In this document: positions 1 through 10,800 of the stretch, piece after piece
How positions within the stretch are numbered: position 1 is the stretch's first letter
Layout of the letters: each line of letters begins with the position of its first letter
DNA from: Anniella stebbinsi
Lineage: Eukaryota > Chordata > Lepidosauria > Squamata > Anniellidae
Direction of reading: 5' to 3'
Assembly: GCA_029215795.1 (NCBI GenBank)
Contig: JARDYH010000006.1
Coordinates: 20,785,501 to 20,849,500, forward strand
DNA: 64,000 bases
Notes under the pieces: generated by a model
Seen by the model: the letters and a program-made list of their open reading frames with translations, nothing else
Told to the model about the DNA's origin: nothing
Database searches by the model: none
Translations under genes and position numbers: made by a program

Positions 1-1361
1 AAACCAGACTCAGCCTGCCGGAAACACTGAGCTGATCATGTAAGCAAGATGTCAGGGCACAAACCTCTTCGACCCAGGAAACCCCTCTGCCTGTAACAAA
101 GGCTCTGAGAGGAGGCTCTCTCGCAGGTGACACACACACAATCCAGAAACAGCAACGGTCAGCCTAGGAAACTTTCTCTGTGCTTGTACTTTGGCTCCAT
201 CCAGGGAAAAGTCTCTCTCACAGGCCATAGAACACGATCCAGAAACAGTAACAGCAAGTCCAAGTCTATGAAAGGCCTCAGAGCACTTTTCATGGCACAG
301 TCTTTAGAAATTCCAAGTCCAAATAGCAACAGAACATGTACAGAGTGCATCTAACATCTCCAAACAGATAGAATCCCAAAACACGAGTTTCATCGCAAGT
401 GTAGAACAGATGTTTCCTAGCAAAGGGCCTCTCCTTTGCTTGTTCCTCTCATAGGCTGGAGGCTAGCTATTCTAAGCCACTTTGACAGACAAGACATCAG
501 GCCTGTAACCCAAACTCATGTACTAACAGGGCGGCACGGTTCAACCTCCTCTTGATGACGACACCATGTGAGAGACAGCTTGCAAGATAGCCCCCATCTT
601 TTCTAAATATTCATTCGTTTTCAAGGAAACTCAAAGCCTTGGCTAGCAAACTACCTTTGAAAAACAGCAACAGTGATAAAAACACAGATACAGACACAGA
701 CAGACACAGACTTTCTCACAATTCCCAATCTTTAAACTCACAATTCACAAGGCCTGCCTTGTGAATTGTCCATGAAACACTTGACATCCGACACTAGTTT
801 TCCACTTGCAGGTAGCGTGTATATTTTTGTGGGTGGGCTTCTAAAAATTGTAACACTACCACTACAATTACACACATATAACCTGAAGTAGTACACTCAG
901 TATTTCACAAACATACATTGAACTACTGGAAAAACCCCACCCACATCTTTCAGCTAACCTCATTCTTCATCTTCAGCTCTATGCACAATGATGCTGGTTA
1001 ATGTGTATTAAAGAGCAATTAAATTGTTTTAAATAGTCTTGAACACATCCCCAAAAACATTTTATTTGCAAATCCAGTTCTGTATGTCCTCTCACTACCT
1101 TGGTCTCTATGTCCATCTCTTTCACATTCCTCATCTCTCTAATTTATCTCTCTATTCAAGATAGCAGTATATAAACAATAATTCTGAAAGTGGTACATAA
1201 GTTTGTAGAAGGCTTTGGGTAGCCTACGTGAAAAATACAATTTGCTTATAGAATCATATCAATGTTTCTATACAAAAATGAACTTTGATACTTTAAAAAC
1301 CCTTAAATCAGGGCAGAAAAAGGCAACAACAACAAAATCCTTGCAGAAATGTTCAACGTAG
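1..1361. other. Sequence downstream of RIN2; no gene seen
   Basis: No protein of recognisable family and no clear transposon is visible. Bases 120-330 contain loosely repeated AGAAACAGCAAC-type phrases. A perfect 30-base palindrome (14-base arms) lies at 740-769. The part nearest RIN2 could be a distal extension of its 3' UTR. Confidence 0.4.
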
Positions 1362-2016
1362 TACTCTAAAACCAGCAAGAGATTTATTTGGTTTGTATAT
1401 TAAATGTTAAAAATCACATGCATAATTACAGAATATTTTACAGTTTTAAAAAATAGCTTAAGAACCAGCCATGACAGTTTACCTGCAACTGCTATATTTT
1501 TAAAGAAATATATAAAACATGTTGCCTTTAGTAAAATAATAATAATAAAACAACTATTTTAGAGAAGGTTGTTGCCATCCATATAACAGAGTTTACTGAT
1601 GATCTGCATCGGACAATATTGCATATGTACACTGTTGAAATGGACAGCCTACCATCTAGTTTACAAAAGATCTGCCCATCTGTATATTTAAGTGAAAATA
1701 GTGCTTGAACTAAGGATATGAATAAAATCCAATACAGATCTACAGATGGACATAGTGCAGTATATTTGTGGAAGTCAGTGATCCATGAAGTTCAGCTCCA
1801 GTGGCTGTACACTGTGGGACTGCTGTTGTACATACCATACAACTGGCCTGATTGGTTATTATATGCATATTATTTACAGTCAGTGATAGCAATTGTTCTT
1901 GTTCTTACTAGGCATTCAGTTTAAAGCCCTGCAGACCACTTAATTTCAAAAGTGACTCAGTCAGCAGGTAAAGGAAGTTTTCCGCGACTTAAAACACAAC
2001 AATAAAAGCCCCAGCT
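1362..2016 (-). other. RIN2: Candidate RIN2 3' UTR
   Basis: AT-rich sequence follows the RIN2 stop codon on the minus strand and contains no recognisable repeat or reading frame. An AATAAA signal on that strand lies at 1388-1383, and another at 1066-1061. The proximal signal would give a 3' UTR of about 650 bases and the distal one about 970. The choice is inference; transcript ends are not visible in sequence. Confidence 0.4.
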
Positions 2017-2331
2017 TTATGAAGTATGGTCGTCATTCTGGAAAATGGCCCCATATGGATCATTATCGATGCGCTTATAAACAAAATGGAAGACCTGGGG
2101 CTGCGGCCGACTGTGCAGTTCAGCTTTGATTTTTTGAGGATAGGTGTCTTCTGTCAGCTGCTGCCAGGTGTCATCAATAAAAAGGAATAGACTATAGTCA
2201 TCAGGATTGTCCACTTTAAATTTTTCAGCACAGAGCCGACACACATCTTCTGTAGTAATATAAGGTCTCACTAGCAAGGTTTTTCCTGTGCAGCCACTGT
2301 TTACTTCCTGGAATGCGACTCGCAGATAGTT
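2017..2331 (-). CDS. RIN2: RIN2 last coding exon 11 (Ras-association domain and stop)
   Basis: The exon encodes [20 protein letters not shown] then [20 protein letters not shown], the beta strands and helix of the RA domain. It ends [20 protein letters not shown] and HTS, with TAA at 2019-2017. The acceptor is CTCTACAG. The C-terminal tail after FQN is a few residues shorter than the human end. The RA domain binds GTP-loaded Ras. Confidence 0.97.
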   Translation of the reverse strand, partial: NYLRVAFQEVNSGCTGKTLLVRPYITTEDVCRLCAEKFKVDNPDDYSLFLFIDDTWQQLTEDTYPQKIKAELHSRPQPQVFHFVYKRIDNDPYGAIFQNDDHTS

Positions 2332-5300
2332 CTGTAGAGTGAGAAAATATATGGGAAGAATAAAAATTCACATTCAAGAGCTAATCAAAAAGACCTACAC
2401 CTACTCAGCAATCTGAAATGTAGTTGCTCCATTTGCTATCAGACAAGGATCTTTAAACTGAGTTCCAGGGAACTGAAGGGTTCCCCAGAAGCTTAATACG
2501 ATAATGGCAAACACGTTTCCCTGAGTTTGCCCATCACTGCCTGCATGGGGAGGTGTTGGATGTGCTCTAGAGTGTATTACAGGGAGACAATGAGGCCTCA
2601 TAATCCTGTGCTCTGTACAAATGGAAGGAACATCATACAATATGTCCCAAAATCTTCTTCAGTGTGCATGGGTTTCATGGCAGACACATTGATATGGTAA
2701 ATGTACACTAAAGATAGAAAGTTTGAAAGCCATTGCTGTAAGTAAATCGCCTCAGAGACAGTTCATATGGTCTTGAGTGAACCTTTTTCAATCTGCCTAT
2801 GTGAGTAAGGGCACAATCCTATGTGTGTTTAGACAGAAAGAAAGTCGTATAACTCCCAGCATTCCCTAGCCAGCCATGCTAGCTGGGGAATGCTGGGAGT
2901 GGTAGGACTTTTTTTCTGTCTCAATATAAATAAGTTTGCGTCTGAAAGATCTAACAGCTCCGACACTTCCTCAGCTCATTAATTAGGATACTATGCTATG
3001 AGGTATACACCAAGCTTTTTTTGAGGTATGACCATTGAGCTAAGAAATCCCTATTACTGAAGTGGCTGATGCATTGTGCAGCAGGATTTAAGAAAGAAAG
3101 TGGGACACTAGGCCCAGAAGCAAGAATTAAAATATATCCTTTCTATATTCATGATCTCTCAGGGCAGCAACAGACATACCAGCTTTTGCTAGTAGCATGG
3201 CCAAGCCCTATTTACACGTACTGGACTTCATCCACATCACTGCCACTACTGATGAACAGCATACAGTTCTGCAGAACACAAATGACTTTGAGTACTGCCA
3301 TTAAGGAAGGAACTGGCTTCAGTAAGATATTCCTTGCATGAGAAGGAAGTTTGGGATGTTCACTCTGTAAGAGGATTTACGTGCTTTTTCAGAGTCCAAT
3401 TTGAGTATCAACCCAAGCTGTATTAATTATAGGCAAGTACACTGGGAGTTTCCGTCATGAAATTGTTGTGCTGTATTTTACAGGTTACTGTTTTGGGATA
3501 GGTTTCTATAGTTAATCCATATACAGTGGTGGCCAAAATTGTGGACACTTTTTGAAATTTTCATGTTTTACAACTTTGAATGCTTATAGAAAATGTTCTG
3601 TTTCACAAAGTTCAATGTTTATATATCAATTGAAAGAGAATTTAATGCTGAATTCAAAACAAAAACAGAATGCAAATACCTGCAGTTAAAAAAAAGTTAT
3701 GCTTACTTTATTCTAAAAAGAAACACAAGTTGTGATTGAGTTGAGAAGCAGTTTGGAATTGCAAACCGTACTGGCCAATCACAGTCCTTGTTTTGGGGAC
3801 CAATCATATGGCAGTAGTTGTGTTACCTCACGTTTCAAGTTGGGAAAACTCAGTTTTGCTGTTTGTTCTGTAGAAGACAGAACAAAAATCACTGTATCTG
3901 AGGCACAACTGGAGATTGTGAATATTTGAATTATTTCTCATATAAAAATTGTACATCATAAATAGTGAAATGGCACCAAGGAAAAGAGTTGATTGGACAC
4001 CCAGGAGAAGAAGCAGGATTGTTGTATTACGTGAATCAGGTCTTTCCTATGCTAAAATTGCAAGGCACGTTGGTCGTTCAGTGACTACATCCGGAGTTCG
4101 AAAGTTTTGTTTACAATTTAATGAAACAAAGTCAATTAAAAACAAGGCAGGAAAAGACCATAAAAAGTGCACATCATATGTTGATGACAGAAAAATAAAA
4201 AGGCTGTGTCTCAAGGAGAGAAAAATTTCATTTGAGGCCATCAAAGGTGTACTTGATGCAACTGGTGTTTCTGTCAATTCCAGAACGATAAGGAGAAGAC
4301 TATCAGATTTTGGACTAAAAGGTAGGATTCCAAGAAAAATGCAATTTCTGAATCTAAAGCAGCGCCGGAAACTACTACAGTGGGCAAAAGAACGCAGTGA
4401 ATGGACAGAAGATCAGTGGAAGCAAGTTATTTGGAGTGATGAAAGTAAGATAAGCTTATTTGGTAGTGATGGGCGAAAATATGTGAGACGTAGAGTAGGA
4501 GAAGAGCTACATCCTGACTGCATTGAGGCAACTGTAAAATACCCAACAAGCGTTATGATTTGGGCATGTATGTCAGCAGATAGTGTTGGCCGCCTTCATG
4601 TAATCGATGGCACGCTAAATGCACGAAAATACATTGACACCATCCTGGAACCAAAACTGTTACCTTCCATCAGGGATCTCTTTCCAAACAATGCACCATT
4701 TATTTTTCAACAAGATTCAGCTCCCTGTCACACAGCAAAAATATGCAAACAGTGGTTCACAGCAAAGGGCATTCAATTGTTGATCTGGCCAGGAAACAGC
4801 CCTGACCTGAACCTGATAGAAAATTTGTGGCACTGTTTGAAAATTCTTGTACAAATGAGGCATCCATCAAATAAAAGCCAATTAATTGAGGCTATAAATG
4901 ATTCCTGGAACCATGTCATAAAGAAGGAAGAGCTTAAAACACTTGTCGGCTCTATGAGACGTCGCTGTGATGCTGTTTCCAAAAATAAAGGCTTCCCTAC
5001 CACATTCTGATATAACATTTCAATCATAACTAAAGTATCTGATATGTTTTTGTCAGATTTTACTGTAAATTGATCATGATTACAGTATTTGCAGCATAAC
5101 TTCTTTTTAACTGCAGGTATTTGCATTCTGTTTTTTGTTTTGAATTCAGCATTAAATTCTCTTTCAAATGATATATAAACAATTGAACTTTGTGAAACAG
5201 AACATTTTCTATAAGCATTCAAAGTTGCAAAACATGAAAATTTCAAAAAGTGTCCACAATTTTGGCCACCAGACTCTGGTGAATAGGTAAGTTCTTGTTA

Positions 5301-7856
5301 CTTACATACCTCACCATTGTTCCCAAGTTCCTTGCATTTTTGATTTTGTCAGAATGCTTTTCTTTCTCTTTTTTTGTACACTATACAAGTCATATTTATT
5401 CATTTACTTACTTATACAAGTATTTATATGTTGCATTTTATCTCTAAAAGGGCCCCTATCGCAGTTCACAGCTCAATTAAAATACAATAAAATTGTGAGC
5501 AGAATAAACAATCAAAGCATGGTTAACAGGGAGGTGAAAGTTTGTTACTTTTCTTTTTGCCAGTAAAATAATTGGTAAGTGTTGTTTTTAAACACAAATA
5601 TTCTGACCATAAAAGGAATAAGCATTCTATAGACTCTGAAGGAAGATATGAAAGGAGGGATTAGAGGAAGGAAAAGAAGGTAGGAGGGGGTAAACAAAAG
5701 AAAATAGATATGAGGAAGGAAAGAACAGCAAAATATGCATGTTGGAATACAGTTTGTCCCGAAACTACATGAAATGAGTCACTAGAGGGAGGAACTATGT
5801 CAAATATAGGGCAAAATGTGCATTCAGGGTACCACAAAGAAGAATTTCATTACTAAACGGGGGAGGGGGGACACCCGACATGCTTATTTTTGTGTAGGTG
5901 TCCTTTTTGCAAAAAAATATAAACCAAGAATAAAATACAAGAACAAAATGCGAGCAGTGAAACACAAGAATAAAAGGAAAAAATGCAGACAGTGAAATAC
6001 AGCCATTAGTCTTCTAAAAAGACATGCAGGCTGAATTATCACAATGTCTAAATTGATGTTTAATTTGAACCGCCATTATAAGTAGGCTAAAACCCCTAAA
6101 CCAAAATGGCAGGAGAGTTATGAAGGAAATTATATCAAAACATGAAAGATTTGAGAACACATAAATTAATAGTTGATAAGATGGTGACAGACACATGTTT
6201 ACATGTCTTCCCTAATCACATGTAACCAGTATAAGAATGTGTGTGTGTGTGTGTGTGTGTGTCTTTAACAGTAAGAAGAGCATGCAGGAGAGGGGAAATG
6301 AACCTTCCCCTCTCCTGTATTATACTCTCCACAGTTGGTTATTCCTTTCCTGTCTCACTTTTGGTAATGCAACCAGAAAGGGGGAAAAATGGCTGGAGCA
6401 ACAGATGGAGGAGAGGAATGACACAAAGGCTCAGTTCAGACAACACGTTAGTCAATGCAGTGTGAAAACTCCACTCAACGTTTGGGTTTTTAAGGGGTAC
6501 TCCCCACACAACATGTTATAACTCCACCGTTGTGGGACTGTGGGGTATCTTGGAGTTGAGTAAACTCCATCACGACGTTCGATTGACAGTTCCTCCACCC
6601 TCTCTCCTCCCGATGGTATCACATCAGGCATTACTGCAAAAAACCCAATCCCGGCTGTTCTCCTAGAGCAGCACTTGCTCCTTTCACCGGTCTTGCCAGG
6701 GAACTCTGTACCCAGGGAAAACTCCACTCAACACAACGGAAAACTCCACGGAGCCTGCCATACAACATGCCACGCAACAGTTGTGCAGGAACTCTCCTCT
6801 GCACAGCATGGATATTCTGTGTGGAGTATTTTCCAAGAAAACTCCACCATTGCGTGGAGTTTTCCCACCAGACAACACATTTCTCAACAGTGGTGTAACA
6901 ACTCCACAGTGGAGTTCTAAAACCACCATTGACTAACGTGTTGTCCAAATTGAGCCAAAAGCATAGTGGGGTATGTGTGTGGATGATTCAGAACTCCTCT
7001 CCCACACACTGTTGAAGTACTACCTCCCCTGCTCTCATTTTATATGTGAATAGTGTAGACACTGATTCCAAACATACAGTGAACATAATTAAATAAAGCT
7101 CTTACATGGTTGTGTAAAGATCTTCATGGGTGGCCACAGTGTTGTATGTAAGGTTGTAGACCATCTGGAGCTTTTTGTCCAGGAGATGCCCAATGTCAGA
7201 ATAAAGCCTGTTCACGAGGGAGAATCCATGATTTTCCCAAGTGTAGTCCTGGGCTTGGAATGCTGGTAGATCCCCCCTTATAGCAAAATCTTTGTACCCA
7301 AAACCAGGATCTTCAACATAGCAGGAAACATTTATCATGGAAACTAGTTCATCATCAATCACTTCAGTAACCACTAGGAGGCTCTTGGTCTTTTCTTTTT
7401 CAAAGCGAGTATCCATGAGTGATGTCCTTGTTACATCTAACTCTGCTCAGACCTTCATGGATGAGGGGGAACTTGAACAAACATCACTCAGGGGCATCCA
7501 AATCCACCATCCTATTCACTATATTCTGCCTTGTACAAATCACAGCTGCAGCAGAAAAAACACTTTCTTGAAGACATTAATAGTACCTGAAAATCATCAA
7601 CAGATGGGATTGTTCTATTTGTTGTCCTTCGCCTATGCCATTGCCGGAGGGTATTCCGGGCTTCTGAACACAACAATCTGGCTGCTTGCTCTTCTTGGAA
7701 ATTCTTAATTAAAGAAAGTGCTCCATATGCACTTGTCAAGTAGTAGCCCCCTGTGAAGAAATCAAGACAACGATGTTCCAAAAATACATTATTAAGACCC
7801 TCGTTACATATCAAGGAAGAAACCATAATCAACATAATAATAATAATAATAATAAT

Positions 7857-7896
<40 letters not shown>

Positions 7897-10800
7897 TATT
7901 TATTTATAACCCGCCTCTCCCTCCGGATCGAGGCGGGGAACAACAATAAACATAAAAGACAAAGATCACAAAATAGATGAAATATTAAAAACAAATAAAA
8001 ACCAATACATCATTAAAAACATCTTAAAATTCAACTGGGTAGGCCTGCCGGAAGAGATCAGTCTTCATGGCTCTCTTAAATTCATGAAGACTGCTAATTT
8101 GTCGAATCTCCTCCGGCAGACCATTCCACAGTCTGGGAGCGGTAGAAGAAAAGGTCCTCTGGGTAACACTCGTCAGCCTAGTTCTGGCTGATTGGAGTAA
8201 GTTCTTCCCAGGGGAACTGAGTGTGCGGGGCAGATTATATGGGAAAGGCGATCCCACAGGTAACCTGGACCCAAACCATGTAGGGCTTTAAAGGTAATAA
8301 CCAACACTTTATACTTCGCCCAGAAACTGATTGGCAGCCAATGAAGTGATTTTAGAACTGGTGTAGTGTGGTCAACCCTAGATGTACCGGTGACCAACCT
8401 GGCTGCCATATTTTCAACAACTTGAAGTTTCCGGACTAGGCACAAAGGTAGCCCTATGTACAGCGCATTGCAGAAGTCAAGCCTCAAAGTTACCAGCGTG
8501 TGTACTACCGTCTTTAGGTCTTCCAACTCTAGGAAGGGGCGCAGCTGGCCTATCAGCCAAAGCTGATAGTAGGCACTCCTGGCCGTCGCGTCTATCTGGG
8601 CTGTCATTTGGAGCGACAGATCCTGGAGCACCCCCAAGCTGTGAACACAGCCTTTCAGGGGGAGTGTAACCCCATCCAGAACTGGTTGACACACCTCCAA
8701 ACCCAGGTTGTGGCCTTTGACAGCAAGCACCTCCGTCTTGTCTGGATTCAGCTTCAGTTTGTTTTTCCTCATCCAGCCCATTACCGCCTCCAAGCATTCA
8801 TTCAGAGGAGACACACTATCCTTAGCTGACAATGTTGTCGAAGGCATAGAGAAATATATTTGGATGTCAACAGCGTATTGACAGCACCCCACCCCATGCC
8901 TTTGGATGATCTCTCCCAGAGGTTTCATATAAATGTTAAACAGCATTGGGGAAAGGATGGCACCTTGTGGTACACCACATAGCAACTCCTTCTTTGAAGA
9001 GCAGCTATCCCAAGCATCACCATCTGGAACCTGCCTGAGAGATAGGACCGGAACCACTGAAGCCCAGCGCCCCCGATTCCCAATCCCCTCAGGTATTCCA
9101 GAAGGATACCATGGTCGATGGTATCGAAAGCCACTGAGAGGTCCAGGAGTACCAACAGGGACACACAGACCTGGTTTATTCATTGAATAAACTCTGGGTA
9201 GCCATGAACAATTGGAGTGAGTCTACGTGTTGGTTCCTGGCTGCCTGTCCACCCCCACTGCGATAAACACGGTTGTATATTACAGGGTGAGCAGGAGCAT
9301 GTGCAGGATCCAGCAGCCATGCTTGTTCATTCTCGTCTTCTCAACAACATGGTTTGTTAACAATGTATTGTTATGACATTCAAACCAGGTCATTGTATAA
9401 ATAATTTTCCCAGACAGACAAAACAGGTCAGCTGTCTTGCATTAAATACTGGTGGATACTACAAATTCAGATGGAAATAAGAGCTATGCCAACATTTTTC
9501 AAACTTTGCTCCAAAGAGGCCTGGGGTTCCTCAAAAGCTAGGCTGCCTTTAGATGAGTGATTTGCACCTCCTTCACTTCGCACTGACGGCATGTACCTCT
9601 AGACAAGCAGGGCACAATTCAGCCGTCCAACCAATTTATAGCCTCTGTTAATGCGCATTCTCAAAGTCACGTTTTACCGCGACTTTAAATTTTTCTCTGA
9701 AGTTACAGCGCCCTATCGTCATGTAACCAATCTACAGACCATGTCTGAATTTCCTTAATGGGAAAATCAGTCATGCTGGGCAAGCTTCCCTTGATGAACA
9801 TTTGTCTGTCAAGTCTTCCCTTGCAATACACAGCTGTAGAAGAGTGTTTGACATCTTTTGTGGTTCATGTGGGGAGATGCTGAGGCTCAAGTGGTCTAGT
9901 CAACACGCCATGTGAACTGAACATGCATGTTAAAACAGACCCAGAATCCTCTGCAAGGGACAGATGCTTTGTGGCAGAAACGCCTATGTAGGAAGGTTCC
10001 TTTGTAGATAGAAAGTTTTAATGAAAAGCAGTGAGCTACACCTGTCACCACCATGGCCAATTAGAACAGTTCTGTTCTTTTCTCCTGGTTTCTCAGTGTC
10101 ACATATTATGGCAGGTAAACAGACTCTCAGTATTTATCCTATTTCTCTGATGTTTGGTGCACTTCTTTCAGGCCAATTGTATTTGAAGCTCTTCCACATT
10201 AAATGGAATTCTGTCCACCCCTGCCACCCAGGATTTCTCAAGAAGACAAATGCAATTTGTTACAACCAGCATACACACAGGAAAGTTTGATGCAGTTTGG
10301 AGGCCAAGGAAGTATCAGCATCCAGTTGCTTGGCAAGAAGACTGGCTCCATTTGTTTTTGTTTTGCTTTAGAAAAGAGAAGTTTCTTGCCAGATTTAACT
10401 GCTTCAGCATTATTTTGCTTTCAGCTGCTGCAGGAGGGGAAGGGCCTCTGGCACTCTTCACTGTTCCAGGCTTATTGTGAGCCAAGCAGCTGTAGATGTA
10501 GGGAAAGTTTTGAAGAAAAGCTACTGCACTCTTTAGAATGTAAGACACATGCCAAGTATTATTTCTAAAGAACGGACTGATTCACATGTTTTTTCCCAGA
10601 GGTTAACCTATGTTCATGGTAGGAAGAGTATACTTTGGGCTGCATTAATATGTATGGGGGAACCACTAGCAGTGGAGCTTCCTCGATCTGTGCCTTTTCT
10701 GACAGAAAACTGAACCTGTGTGTCAGAAACCCTATTTGATTGTACATTGTTGTAAGCCACTCTGGGAGTCTTTTGACTAAAGAGGAGGATGTAGATATTA

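Noticed and set aside
4773..5246. 157-codon minus-strand open frame
   Set aside because: It is antisense to the transposase and right terminal repeat of the Tc1-like element.
6237..6521. Open frames starting in [13 protein letters not shown] sequence
   Set aside because: They start inside the (GT)n microsatellite and run into an inverted-repeat element; no protein family resemblance.
7102..7416. Sestrin as a functional gene or exon
   Set aside because: Homology continues past the apparent donor in another frame ([10 protein letters not shown]), neighbouring sestrin exons are not found, and the fragment lies in a RIN2 intron.
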